64,000 nt of DNA from Streptomyces sp. NBC_01255. Lineage in GTDB: Bacteria > Actinomycetota > Actinomycetes > Streptomycetales > Streptomycetaceae. Numbering within the stretch: the first letter of the stretch is position 1; each line of letters opens with the position of its first letter. Position numbers and translations under genes: made by a program. The notes under the pieces are model-generated. The model saw only the letters and a program-made list of their open reading frames with translations. It ran no database searches and was not told the origin of the DNA. Location of the stretch: NCBI RefSeq assembly GCF_036226445.1, contig NZ_CP108474.1, forward strand, positions 744,001-808,000. The letters are read 5' to 3'. Shown piece after piece: positions 24,661 through 33,691 of the stretch.

Positions 24661-26016
24661 ATGAACGTCACGAGACTCCGTCCCTTGATCCCCCTGGTCC
24701 TGCTGCTGCCGCTGGCCACCGCCTGCGGCAGCTCCGCCGGCGCGGACGGCGGGGGCGACGCGAAGACGGTCACGGTGACCGTCGGGTACCAGTCGAAGAC
24801 CATCAACACCGTCACCGCCGGCACGCTGCTGCGCTCCCTCGGCTACTTCGAGGAGGAGCTCACGGCCCGCGGGAAGCGGGACGGTGTCACCTACCGGGTG
24901 GTGTGGCAGGACTACGCGACCGGGGCGCCGATCACCGCGCAGATGACCGCCGGGAAGATCGACATCGGCTCGATGGGAGACTTCCCGCTGCTGATCAACG
25001 CGGCGCGCGGCGTCCAGCTCAAGGAGCGGACCCGGCTGGTCTCGGTGACCGGCTACAACCCGCGCGGTGGGCTCAACACCGTGGTGACGGCGCCGGGTTC
25101 GCCGCTCCGCTCCCTCGCCGACCTGCGCGGGAAGAAGGTGTCCACCAGCGTCGGTTCGGCGGCCGACGGCACGCTCGTCCGCGCGCTCCAACGGGCGGGG
25201 ATCGACCCGGACAAGGGCGTGGAGAAACTCAACCAGCAGCCCAGCGTGGGTGCTTCGGCCCTGACGTCGGGCAATGTCGACGCGCTGTCGCAGTTCGTCG
25301 CCTGGCCGGGTCTCCTGGCCTTCCAGGGCAAGGCCACGGCCCTGTACGACGGGGCCGAACTGAACCTGCCGACCTTCCACGGCGTGACCGTCCGGGAGGG
25401 GTTCGCGACCCGGCGGCCCGGGGTCCTCGACGACTTCCTGCGGGCCCAGCGGCGGGCGACGGACGAGCTGCGGTCGCGGCCCGTCGCCGCCGCCGAGTCG
25501 GTGGCGAAGGAGACCGGCCTCCCCGCCGAGGTGGTCTACCTCTACAACGGCTCCCAGGGCATCGCGACGTTCGACCCGGCCCTCCGCCCGGAGCTGATCG
25601 CCGCGCTGAAGAACGACGTGTCGGTGCTGAAGGCCGCCGGTCTGGTGGAGGACGTCGATGTCGACGCCTTCGTCGACGCGGCGCCGCTGCGCCGGGCGGT
25701 CCGGGACCCCGCGTACCCGAAGGCGGGCCCGGCCAGGTCCGAGCTGTGGCTGAAGGGGCAGGGCACGACCCGGACGTTCGCGACTCCCGGGGAGCTCCTG
25801 AAGGCCGTCGGAGAGGCGGGCCCGGACAAGGTGCGGGCCGCGTACGTGCCGGACGCGGTGACCGGGACGCTCTGGTTCGCCGACCGGGCGGTGTGGGTCA
25901 CGGACGGTTCCGGACCGCGGGCGTTCGTCACCCGGTCGGGGGCCGAGCGGTACGTCTCCGCTCACGCGGGGGCCCGGATCGTCGGCTACGCGGACGCCCT
26001 GCGGGCGGCGTCGTGA
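24661..26016 (+). CDS. SsuA/TauA-type substrate-binding lipoprotein with NosL-like C-terminal domain
   Basis: The 451-residue lipoprotein has lipobox LATAC (Cys22). The NMT1/SsuA-like binding fold spans about 35-330, with DFPLLINAARG, LADLRGKKVSTSVGSAADG and GVTVREGFATRRPGVLDDFL. Residues about 365-447 form an added domain (RAAYVPDAVTGTLWFADRA, AFVTRSGAERYVSAHAGARI) that resembles NosL, a copper-binding accessory protein of nitrous-oxide reductase. That fusion is unusual for an ABC binding protein. The typical NosL Met/Cys ligands are not evident. Ligand prediction (sulfonate, taurine or similar) comes only from the family. Confidence 0.75.
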   Translation: MNVTRLRPLIPLVLLLPLATACGSSAGADGGGDAKTVTVTVGYQSKTINTVTAGTLLRSLGYFEEELTARGKRDGVTYRVVWQDYATGAPITAQMTAGKIDIGSMGDFPLLINAARGVQLKERTRLVSVTGYNPRGGLNTVVTAPGSPLRSLADLRGKKVSTSVGSAADGTLVRALQRAGIDPDKGVEKLNQQPSVGASALTSGNVDALSQFVAWPGLLAFQGKATALYDGAELNLPTFHGVTVREGFATRRPGVLDDFLRAQRRATDELRSRPVAAAESVAKETGLPAEVVYLYNGSQGIATFDPALRPELIAALKNDVSVLKAAGLVEDVDVDAFVDAAPLRRAVRDPAYPKAGPARSELWLKGQGTTRTFATPGELLKAVGEAGPDKVRAAYVPDAVTGTLWFADRAVWVTDGSGPRAFVTRSGAERYVSAHAGARIVGYADALRAAS

Positions 26017-26885
26017 GCGGGGGCCGCAGACTCCTTCGGGTCGCCTCGCTCGGCGCCGCCCTCGGGCTGTGGCAGGTGCTGACCGCCCTGGACGTCACGC
26101 TGTGGCTGCGGTTCGAGCAGTTCCCCACGGTCGGGGAGGTGGCCTCGGCCCTCGCCGACCGGCTCGGCACCGACACGTACTGGCAGGATCTCGGGCACAG
26201 CCTGCGCCGGATCGTCGTGGGCTTCCTCCTCGCCGCGGTGCTCGGCGTGGCGGCCGGGACGGCCGTCGCCCGGTCCCGGTGGGCCGCCGACCTGCTCGGC
26301 CCGCTGGTGGAGGTGGTGCGGCCGGTGCCGGCCATCGCCCTGGTGCCGGTGGCGATCCTGCTGCTGCCCACCACCGAGCAGGGCATCGTCTTCATCACCT
26401 TCACCGCGGCCTTCTTCCCCGTCCTCGTGTCGACCCGGCACGCGGTGGCCGCGCTCGGCCCGGTCTGGGAGGAGGCCGTGCTCACCATGGGCGGCGGCCG
26501 GCTCCGGGTGCTGTTCTCCGTGGTGCTGCCGGGCTCCCTGCCGGGGATCTTCGGCGGCCTCTCGGTCGGCATCGGCGTCTCGTGGATCTGTGTGATCTCG
26601 GCGGAGATGATCTCCGGCGAGTACGGGGTGGGCTACCGCACCTGGCAGGACTACACGGTCGTCGACTATCCGGGGGTGTTCGTCGGCATGGCCACCATCG
26701 GCGTCCTCGGCTGGCTCACCTCCACCGCGGTCGAGGTGCTCGGCCGCCGTGTCACCGCCTGGCTCCCGCGCCCGGCCGCACGCGGGGCGGCCGGTCCCGT
26801 CCGCGCGCCGGGCGGCGCCGCTTCCGCGGCCTTCCGACGTACCCCCGCCGCCGTCCCCCTGGCGGAGAAGGAGCCGGTGTCATGA
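26013..26885 (+). CDS. SsuC/TauC-type ABC permease
   Basis: This is a 290-residue membrane protein of the nitrate/sulfonate/taurine permease class. It shows the family segments EVVRPVPAIALVPVAILLLP and the coupling loop WEEAVLTMGGGRLRVLFSVV (EAA-like), followed by GISWICVISAEM-type helices and GYRTWQDYTVVDYPGVFVGM. An Ala/Arg/Pro-rich cytoplasmic tail of about 45 residues is extra. The GTG start overlaps the previous stop (GTGA). Confidence 0.87.
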   Translation: MSGGRRLLRVASLGAALGLWQVLTALDVTLWLRFEQFPTVGEVASALADRLGTDTYWQDLGHSLRRIVVGFLLAAVLGVAAGTAVARSRWAADLLGPLVEVVRPVPAIALVPVAILLLPTTEQGIVFITFTAAFFPVLVSTRHAVAALGPVWEEAVLTMGGGRLRVLFSVVLPGSLPGIFGGLSVGIGVSWICVISAEMISGEYGVGYRTWQDYTVVDYPGVFVGMATIGVLGWLTSTAVEVLGRRVTAWLPRPAARGAAGPVRAPGGAASAAFRRTPAAVPLAEKEPVS

Positions 26886-27694
26886 GTGTCGTGCGTGCCG
26901 TGAGTGATGTCAGTGGCGCGAGTACCGTGAGCCCGTCCACCGGTGCGAACCCGCGCCCCGACGCGAGCCCCCGCCCCGGCGCGGAGCTCGCCCTGCACGG
27001 CGTACGGCTCGGCCACCCGGGCGGCGTGGCCGTGCCCGCCCCCGCCGGACTGCGGATCCCGCCCGGCGAACTGCTCACCGTGGTCGGTCCCTCCGGCTGC
27101 GGGAAGACGACGCTGCTGCGCACCCTCGCCGGGCTGCTGCCGCCGCTCGCCGGGCAGGTCACCCAGGACGGGGAGCCGATCGTCCGGCCGGGCGCCGACC
27201 GGGCGCTGGTCTTCCAGCACGACGCCCTGCTGCCCTGGCGTTCCGTCCGCGCCAACGTGGAGCTGCCGCTGGCGATCCGCAGGGTCCCCCGGGCCGAGCG
27301 GCGGCGCGCGGCGGAGGAGTGGCTGGAGCGGATCGGACTCGCCGGGCACGCGCACAAGCTGCCGCACCAGCTGTCCGGCGGGCAGCGGCAGCGCGTACAG
27401 CTGGCCCGGGCCCTGGCCGGCCGGCCCCGCGCGGTCCTGATGGACGAGCCGTTCGGCGCGCTCGACGCGCACACGCGCGCCGGGATGCAGGACCTGCTCG
27501 TGGAGATCCTGCGCGGCACGGGCGCGACCGTCGTCTTCGTCACGCACGACGTCGACGAGGCGCTCCATCTGGGCGACCGGGTCGTCCTGTTCGCGTCCGG
27601 GGAGGTCCTGGACGTGCCGCACCCGCGGTCGCGGGACGCCCGCCACGCTCCGGCCACGGCCGCGCTGCGCCGCCGCGTCCTCGACTCCCTCTGA
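26882..27694 (+). CDS. SsuB/TauB-type ABC ATPase
   Basis: The 270-residue ATPase has Walker A GPSGCGKT, Q-loop VFQHDALLPWRS (typical of nitrate/sulfonate/taurine ATPases), signature LSGGQRQRV, Walker B VLMDEPFGALD and H-loop FVTHDVDEA. A low-complexity N-terminal tail of about 35 residues precedes the fold, so the true start might be later. The ATG overlaps the permease stop (ATGA). It energises the permease for the NosL-tailed binding protein. Confidence 0.87.
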   Translation: MSVVRAVSDVSGASTVSPSTGANPRPDASPRPGAELALHGVRLGHPGGVAVPAPAGLRIPPGELLTVVGPSGCGKTTLLRTLAGLLPPLAGQVTQDGEPIVRPGADRALVFQHDALLPWRSVRANVELPLAIRRVPRAERRRAAEEWLERIGLAGHAHKLPHQLSGGQRQRVQLARALAGRPRAVLMDEPFGALDAHTRAGMQDLLVEILRGTGATVVFVTHDVDEALHLGDRVVLFASGEVLDVPHPRSRDARHAPATAALRRRVLDSL

Positions 27695-27720
27695 CTGAAA
27701 GTCCCTGCGAAAGGCATCCC

Positions 27721-30525
27721 GTGAGCACTCCCCTCGCCGACCACGGCCCCGCCCTCGGCGGCCCCGCCCTCTCCATCCCGGCCCTCGCCGACGCGACCGA
27801 GCTCACCTGTGACGTGCTCGTCGTCGGCGGCGGTACGGCCGGCACCATGGCCGCGCTGACCGCGGCCGAGCGCGGTGCGAACGTGCTGCTCCTGGAGAAG
27901 GCGCACGTGAGGCATTCGGGGGCCCTGGCCATGGGCATGGACGGGGTGAACAACGCGGTCGTCCCGGGCCGGGCCGAACCCGACGACTACGTCGCCGAGA
28001 TCACCCGCGCCAACGACGGTCTCGTCGACCAGTCCACCGTCCGGCAGACGGCGACCCGCGGCTTCGCGATGGTCCAGCGGCTCGAGTCGTACGGGGTGAA
28101 GTTCGAGAAGGACGAGCACGGCGAGTACGCGGTCCGCCAGGTGCACCGGTCCGGCTCGTACGTGCTGCCGATGCCGGAGGGCAAGGACGTCAAGAAGGTC
28201 CTCTACCGGCAGCTGCGGCGGCGGGAGATGCGGGAGCGGATCCGGATCGAGAACCGGGTGATGCCGGTGCGGGTGCTCACCCACCCGGACGACGGCCGGG
28301 CCGTCGGAGTCGCCGGATTCCACACCCGTACAGGGGAATTCGTCACGGTCCGGGCGGGTGCGGTGATCCTCGCCACCGGGCCCTGCGGTCGGCTCGGCCT
28401 GCCGGCCTCCGGGTATCTGTACGGGACGTACGAGAACCCGACGAACGCGGGTGACGGCTACGCGATGGCGTACCACGCGGGAGCCGCGCTCACCGGGATC
28501 GAGTGCTTCCAGATCAACCCGCTGATCAAGGACTACAACGGTCCCGCCTGCGCCTACGTCGCCAACCCCTTCGGCGGGTACCAGGTGAACCGGCACGGCG
28601 AGCGGTTCGTGGAGTCGGACTACTGGTCGGGGCAGATGATGGCCGAGTTCGCGACCGAACTCGCCTCCGACCGGGGCCCGGTGTACTTGAAACTGAGCCA
28701 TCTGCCGGAGGAGACCATCGGCGCCGTCGAGTCGATCCTCCACACCACGGAGCGGCCGACCCGGGGCACCTTCCACGAGGGGCGCGGACACGACTACCGG
28801 ACCCACGACATCGAGATGCACATCTCGGAGATCGGTCTGTGCGGCGGCCATTCGGCCTCCGGGGTACGGGTGGACGCCCATGCCCGCACGACCGTGCCCC
28901 GGCTGTACGCGGCCGGCGACCTGGCCTCCGTACCCCACAACTACATGATCGGCGCGTTCGTCTTCGGCGACCTGGCGGGCGAGGACGCGGCACGGTACCG
29001 GACGTACGAAGGGGAGCTTCCGGCGGACCAGTTGGCCGCCGCGCACGAGCTCGTCTACCGGCCGCTACGGAACCCCGAGGGCCCGCCGCAGCCCCAAGTC
29101 GAGTACAAGCTGCGGAGGTTCGTGAACGACTACGTGGCGCCGCCGAAGACCGGGGCGAAACTCTCCCTGGCGGTGGAGGCGTTCACCCGGATGTCGGAGG
29201 AGATCGCCGGCATGGGGGCACGCACGGCTCACGAGCTGATGCGGTGCGCGGAGGTGAGCTTCATCCGGGACTGCGCCGAGATGGCGGCGCGGGCGTCGCT
29301 GGCGAGGACCGAGTCGCGGTGGGGGCTCTACCACGAGCGTCTCGACCATCCGGAGCGGGACGACCAGGACTGGCTGCACCACCTCGATCTGCGCAAGTCC
29401 CCTTCCGGGACGATGGAGTTCACGGCGCGGCCGGTCGAGCCGTACGTGGTGCCGGTGCCGGAGTTCGCACCGCCGGCGGGTCCCGAGCGGCCGCTCGGGG
29501 AGGTCGCGCTCGTACCGGTGGCGACGGCCGGGCCGCGGGACGGGGCGCCGACGGCCCGCAAGGCCACGACGGCGACCGCAACCACGACCACGCCCGCGTC
29601 GCCGGACCCGGCAGGGCATGCCGGTGCCCCGGACCCCCATCTCCCCCTGCTTCGCCTCCTCGCGCTCGTCGAGGAGTCCCCCGACCTGGCGGCGCTGCGG
29701 CCCTACCTCGACGACGCCGACCCGGCGGTCCGGGCCGCCGCCGTCACCGCGCTCGGGGAGACCGCTCCGGCCGGGGCGGGGCCGGCGCTCGCGGCGCATC
29801 TGGCGGACGCGGCGCCGCGGGTACGGGCGGCCGCCGCGGCCGCGCTGCGCGAGCTGGTCGAGGTCCTGCCGGCCGATCCGCCGCTCGCGGCGGGTCTGCG
29901 GGAGGCGCTCGGCGTGCCCGACCCGGCGGTGCGCACAGCGGCGCTGGACGTCCTGCGGGCCCTGCGGCTCGGTGACCCCGCGCTGTACGCGGCCTCGCTC
30001 GCCGACGCCGACGTCGAGGTCCGTATCCAGGCCGTCCGGGCGCTGGTCTCGGTGGACGCGGTCGAGGAGCTCGCGGGGGCGGCCGCCGATCCGGCCCGCG
30101 AGGTGCGGGTCGCGGTGGCCCGTGGTCTCGCCGCCGTGCGCGCCCCCGCCCCGAAGCCGCTCGACCCGCTGCTCGACGACCCCGACCCTCTGGTCAGGGG
30201 GGCCGCGCTGGCCGCGCTGGCGGGTACGGGCTGCCCGCCGGAGTACGCGGCGGCCGCGGTGGCGGCACTCGCCGATGCCGCCTGGCAGGTCCGGGCCGGC
30301 GCGGCGACCGCGCTGCGGGCCGCACCGCCCGAGCCGGCGGTTCCCGCGCTCGCCGGGGCCCTTCGCAGCGACGCGAACGCGGACGTCCGCAAGGCGGCCG
30401 TCCTCTCCCTGCTCGCGCACGGCGCCGAGCCGGCGGCCCGCGCGGCCCTCGCCGGGGCGGCCGACGACCCCGACGCCGACGTCCGCGCCTACGCCTCGCG
30501 CGTGCCGGTGAGCGGGAAGCCGTAG
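27721..30525 (+). CDS. AprA/fumarate-reductase-like flavoprotein with C-terminal HEAT repeats
   Basis: The protein has 934 residues. An N-terminal FAD-binding_2 domain carries the dinucleotide motif GGGTAG (36-41). The mid-region GYLYGTYENPTNAGDGYAM and the return strand PRLYAAGDLASVPHNYMIG follow. The helical C-domain ends in SRWGLYHERLDHPERDDQDW, as in SdhA/FrdA/AprA (about 430-570). A Thr/Ala/Pro linker leads to about 290 residues of HEAT/PBS-lyase-like repeats (from about 645; DPAVRAAAVTALGE, DVEVRIQAVRALVS). HEAT repeats are not part of AprA or SdhA and suggest a docking scaffold. With the 8Fe ferredoxin it resembles an AprAB-like redox pair; the substrate is unknown. The start is GTG with GAAAGG upstream. 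Confidence 0.8.
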   Translation: MSTPLADHGPALGGPALSIPALADATELTCDVLVVGGGTAGTMAALTAAERGANVLLLEKAHVRHSGALAMGMDGVNNAVVPGRAEPDDYVAEITRANDGLVDQSTVRQTATRGFAMVQRLESYGVKFEKDEHGEYAVRQVHRSGSYVLPMPEGKDVKKVLYRQLRRREMRERIRIENRVMPVRVLTHPDDGRAVGVAGFHTRTGEFVTVRAGAVILATGPCGRLGLPASGYLYGTYENPTNAGDGYAMAYHAGAALTGIECFQINPLIKDYNGPACAYVANPFGGYQVNRHGERFVESDYWSGQMMAEFATELASDRGPVYLKLSHLPEETIGAVESILHTTERPTRGTFHEGRGHDYRTHDIEMHISEIGLCGGHSASGVRVDAHARTTVPRLYAAGDLASVPHNYMIGAFVFGDLAGEDAARYRTYEGELPADQLAAAHELVYRPLRNPEGPPQPQVEYKLRRFVNDYVAPPKTGAKLSLAVEAFTRMSEEIAGMGARTAHELMRCAEVSFIRDCAEMAARASLARTESRWGLYHERLDHPERDDQDWLHHLDLRKSPSGTMEFTARPVEPYVVPVPEFAPPAGPERPLGEVALVPVATAGPRDGAPTARKATTATATTTTPASPDPAGHAGAPDPHLPLLRLLALVEESPDLAALRPYLDDADPAVRAAAVTALGETAPAGAGPALAAHLADAAPRVRAAAAAALRELVEVLPADPPLAAGLREALGVPDPAVRTAALDVLRALRLGDPALYAASLADADVEVRIQAVRALVSVDAVEELAGAAADPAREVRVAVARGLAAVRAPAPKPLDPLLDDPDPLVRGAALAALAGTGCPPEYAAAAVAALADAAWQVRAGAATALRAAPPEPAVPALAGALRSDANADVRKAAVLSLLAHGAEPAARAALAGAADDPDADVRAYASRVPVSGKP

Positions 30526-30658
30526 CCGAGGGCCGTGCGCGCACCCGCGTGTGTGGTGATCGGCGGCACATGGGTGAACGCGCGCATGCGGGGCCGCCAG
30601 GCGGGGAAGGGGCGCGGGGCGGTGTCGGGAGACCCGCTGTGGACGGTGGACCGAGGAG

Positions 30659-31471
30659 ATGGTGGGAGTGACGGTGAGCGCGGAGGCAGTGGGCGCGCCG
30701 TGCTGGCTGAATCTGGCCGCGCGCGATCTCGACGCGGCGGAGCGGTTCTACGGGGCCGTGCTCGGCTGGACGTTCCGCCGGGGCGCTCTCGGCGACGAGT
30801 ACGCGGTGGGCGAGCGGGACGGGGTGCCGGTGGCCGGGATCGCGGCGGTGGCCGCCGAGATGGCGGTGCCGGTGGCCTGGACGGCGTTCTTCGCGGTGGA
30901 CGACGCCGACGCGGCGGTGGCGCGGATCCGGGAGCGCGGGGGCACGGTCGGCGTGGGGCCGGTCGCCTTCCCACCCCGGGGGCGCGCGGCGCTCGCCACG
31001 GACCAGGAGGGCGCCCAGTTCGCGGTGTGGGAGGGGCGGCTGATCTCGCGGTGGCGCGTGGACGAGCAGACGGCACCGGCCTGGCTCGAACTGCACACGC
31101 GGGACGCGTTCGACGCCGCCGTGTTCTACGGCGGGGTGCTCGGCTGGGCGGACGGGAGCCCGTCCGGCGTCGAGGTCTCGTACGAGGAGGACCAGGTGGT
31201 GCTGCGGTGGCACGGCGAGGCCGTCGCCCGCCTGAACAGCGGCCCGGTCGAGTCCGCCTCGCCCCGGCCGCAGCTGCGTCCCCGCTGGCTCGTACGGTTC
31301 CGGGTGCCGGATCTGGAGACCGCGACGGCCGCGGTCGTGAAGCACGGCGGTTCGGTGGTGCCGGGCGGCGAGTGGGGCGGGGTGCGCGCCCCGGACGGCG
31401 CCGACCGGCATCGTACGGTCGTACGAGACCCGGACGGCGCGCTGTTCACGCTGGACACCGGGGCGAACTGA
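30659..31471 (+). CDS. Two-domain VOC (glyoxalase-fold) protein
   Basis: The protein of about 270 residues has two vicinal-oxygen-chelate modules (about 12-125 and 138-268). Each has the beta-alpha-beta start (WLNLAARDLDAAERFYGAVLGW; WLELHTRDAFDAAVFYGGVLGW). Such tandem VOC proteins are abundant in Streptomyces and mostly uncharacterised; metal ligands cannot be assigned with confidence. GAGGAG touches the ATG at 30659, so the GTG at 30668 (spacing 9) may be the real start. It is one of three similar proteins in this window. Confidence 0.78.
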   Translation: MVGVTVSAEAVGAPCWLNLAARDLDAAERFYGAVLGWTFRRGALGDEYAVGERDGVPVAGIAAVAAEMAVPVAWTAFFAVDDADAAVARIRERGGTVGVGPVAFPPRGRAALATDQEGAQFAVWEGRLISRWRVDEQTAPAWLELHTRDAFDAAVFYGGVLGWADGSPSGVEVSYEEDQVVLRWHGEAVARLNSGPVESASPRPQLRPRWLVRFRVPDLETATAAVVKHGGSVVPGGEWGGVRAPDGADRHRTVVRDPDGALFTLDTGAN

Positions 31472-31477
31472 CCGGTT

Positions 31478-31583
31478 TCACAGGGGATTTCCGAAGCCGG
31501 AGACCCCCAGCCCCTCGTCGGCGAGCGCATGGGCGAGGCGCGTCGTCTCCCACACGTACCGGAAGAGCAGCGTGATCGCGCGG
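31478..31583 (-). pseudogene. Relic of a gene 3' end beside the MFS gene
   Basis: A minus-strand frame with G/C third positions (ITLLFRYVWETTRLAHALADE to a TGA) occupies the gap after the exporter gene. It is in a different frame from that gene and has no start or ribosome site. I do not recognise the family. It may be the decayed end of a gene once downstream of the exporter. Confidence 0.3.
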
Positions 31584-33071
31584 CTACCGCAGGGCGGCGC
31601 GCGGAGCGCCCTCGGATCCGGCGTCGGTCCCGGATCCGGCGTCGGTCCCGGTACCGGACGGGCCGTCCGCGCCCGTCGCCGGGGCCTTCGCCGGGATCAG
31701 CGCGGCGACGACCGCGGCGACCAGGCCGACCCCGGCACCGATCATCATGGCGGCGCGGAAGCCGCCCTCGGAGGGCAGGACGTGGCCGCCGAGCGTGGTG
31801 GTCATCTGGGCGAGGACGACGCCGATGACGGCCGCCGACACGGAGGTGCCGATGGACCGCATCAGGGTGTTGAAGCTGTTGGCCGACGCCGTCTCCTCCT
31901 GCGGCACCGCGCCCATGATGAGCGCCGGCATCGCCCCGTAGGCGAGCCCCACTCCCGTGTTGCAGATGAGCGTCACGACGAGCAGGCCCCAGGTGGAGCC
32001 CATCAGCGCGAGGGAGGAGGCGTATCCGGCGGAGATGACCAGGGCGCCGAGGGAGAGGGTGACCTTGGGGCCGCGGGCGGCCGACAGCTTGGCGCCGAGC
32101 GGGGCCAGGGCCATCATCATCAGTCCCGCCGGGGCCATCCAGAGGCCCATCGCCATCATCGACTGGCCGAGGCCGTAGCCGGTGGCCTCGGGCAGCTGGA
32201 GCAGCTGCGGGACGACCAGCGACTGCGCGTACATGGCGAAGCCGACGAGCACTGAGGCCGCGTTGGTCAGGAGGACGACGGGGCGGGCGGTGACGCGCAG
32301 GTCGACCAGCGGGTCACGGGTCCGCAGCTCCCACGCGCCCCAGGCGAGCAGGACGACGGCCGAGCCGCCGAAGAGGCCGAGGGTGGTGCCGCTGCCCCAG
32401 CCCCAGGTCGCGCCCTTGGAGACGGCGAGCAGCAGGGCGACGAGTCCGACGCCGAGGCCGAGGGCGCCGGGCACGTCGAAGCGCCCGGGGGCGGGGTTGC
32501 GGGGGCCCGCGGGCACGACGCGCCAGATCAGGAGGCCGACGAGCAAGCTGAAGGCGGCGGCGACCCAGAAGAGGACGCGCCAGCTGGCGTTCTCGGCGAC
32601 GGCGGCCGAGAAGGGCAGGCCGAGGGCGCCGCCGACGCCCATGGAGGCGCTCATCAGGGCGATGGAGCCGCCGAGCTTCTCGGGCGGCAGGACGTCCCGG
32701 AGGAGGCTGATGCCGACGGGCACGACGCCCATGCCGAGGCCCTGGAGGCCGCGTCCGACGATCATCGGGACGACGGAGGAGGCGAGCGCGCAGACGACGG
32801 ATCCGGCGATCAGCGGAACGACCGAGGCGAGCAGGACGCGGCGCTTGCCCAGGGTGTCGCCGAGGCGTCCGGCGACGGGGGTGGCGACGGCCGCGGCGAG
32901 CAGGGTGGCGGTGATCACCCAGGAGGCGTTGGACGGGGCGGTGTCGAGAAGTTTCGGCAGGTCGCCGATGAGCGGCACCACCAGGGTCTGCATGAGTGCG
33001 GCCACGATGCCCGCAAGGGCGAGGACGCCGACGACGCCTCCGGTGCGGGCTTCGGGCTTGGAGCCGTCCAC
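31584..33071 (-). CDS. MFS drug exporter, DHA2/EmrB type
   Basis: The protein of about 495 residues has about 14 predicted transmembrane helices. The loop 2-3 motif is RLGDTLGKRRVLL (motif A), the helix-4 region is GRGLQGLGMGVVPVGISLLRD (motif B region) and the helix-5 region is GVGGALGLPFSAAVAE (antiporter motif C). These identify a proton-coupled exporter. The GTG at 33071 with GAGGGAG upstream is preferred; the longer frame runs across the operators. It is divergent from a MarR gene, which probably represses it until a toxic ligand appears. The tail is Gly/Thr/Ser-rich. Confidence 0.87.
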   Translation of the reverse strand: MDGSKPEARTGGVVGVLALAGIVAALMQTLVVPLIGDLPKLLDTAPSNASWVITATLLAAAVATPVAGRLGDTLGKRRVLLASVVPLIAGSVVCALASSVVPMIVGRGLQGLGMGVVPVGISLLRDVLPPEKLGGSIALMSASMGVGGALGLPFSAAVAENASWRVLFWVAAAFSLLVGLLIWRVVPAGPRNPAPGRFDVPGALGLGVGLVALLLAVSKGATWGWGSGTTLGLFGGSAVVLLAWGAWELRTRDPLVDLRVTARPVVLLTNAASVLVGFAMYAQSLVVPQLLQLPEATGYGLGQSMMAMGLWMAPAGLMMMALAPLGAKLSAARGPKVTLSLGALVISAGYASSLALMGSTWGLLVVTLICNTGVGLAYGAMPALIMGAVPQEETASANSFNTLMRSIGTSVSAAVIGVVLAQMTTTLGGHVLPSEGGFRAAMMIGAGVGLVAAVVAALIPAKAPATGADGPSGTGTDAGSGTDAGSEGAPRAALR

Positions 33072-33100
33072 GGGTTCTCCCTCGGTTTTCCACAGTGAAT

Positions 33101-33155
33101 GATGTGCATCATGCACAGCTCTTGCGTTATACACAAGTCGTGCACGATGCACATC
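33101..33155. promoter_or_regulatory. Twin MarR operators in mirror orientation
   Basis: GATGTGCATCATGCAC (33101-33116) and GTGCACGATGCACATC (33140-33155) are inverted copies of each other at 15 of 16 positions, separated by 23 bp. Each is itself a partial dyad (ATGATG-TG-CATCAT; GTGCA-CGA-TGCAC). They bracket the intergenic region of the exporter and MarR genes, so one regulator can control both promoters. Confidence 0.75.
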
Positions 33156-33181
33156 ACGTCGCCACGAGAGAGAATGCCCCC

Positions 33182-33649
33182 ATGGACAAGCCCGTGGACA
33201 AGCCCACTCACCTGGTCGAGTTCGAGACCATGCTGCTCGGCCGGCACGCCCACCTGTACGCGCCCCGCTCCCGCGCCGCCGGCGGTCACCTCGACCGCAG
33301 CGCGTACGTCCTGCTGAGCCGCATCCGCATGCACGGGCCGATGTCCATCGGACAGCTCACCGACGCCTTCGGCCTCGACGCCTCCACCCTCAACCGGCAG
33401 ACCGCCGCCATGCTCCGCGCCGGGGTCGTCGAGCGCATCCCCGACCCCGACGGCGGCATCGCCCGCAAGTTCCGCATCACGGAGGAGGGCGAGCACCGGC
33501 TCGACGCCGACCGGGCGTCGAACATCGAGGGCCTGGAGCGGGTCATGGAGCACTGGTCGCCGGAGGACGTGGCCCGTTTCGCCGGCTTCCTCGAACGCTT
33601 CAACCGGGACATCGAGCGCCTGGAGGGCCGCCCCTGGCCCCGCCCCTGA
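33182..33649 (+). CDS. MarR-family regulator
   Basis: The 155-residue protein has a single winged helix with flanking dimerisation helices: SAYVLLSRIRMHGPMSIGQLTDAFGLDASTLNRQTAAML (recognition helix), then the wing RIPDPDGGIARKFRITEEGE. It is divergent from the MFS exporter, the usual MarR arrangement, with twin operators between them. The ATG at 33182 has a weak ribosome site. A strong terminator follows. Confidence 0.88.
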   Translation: MDKPVDKPTHLVEFETMLLGRHAHLYAPRSRAAGGHLDRSAYVLLSRIRMHGPMSIGQLTDAFGLDASTLNRQTAAMLRAGVVERIPDPDGGIARKFRITEEGEHRLDADRASNIEGLERVMEHWSPEDVARFAGFLERFNRDIERLEGRPWPRP

Positions 33650-33691
33650 CGGGGAACCGCCTCCCGATTCCCCCCTCGACCGAGCACCCCT

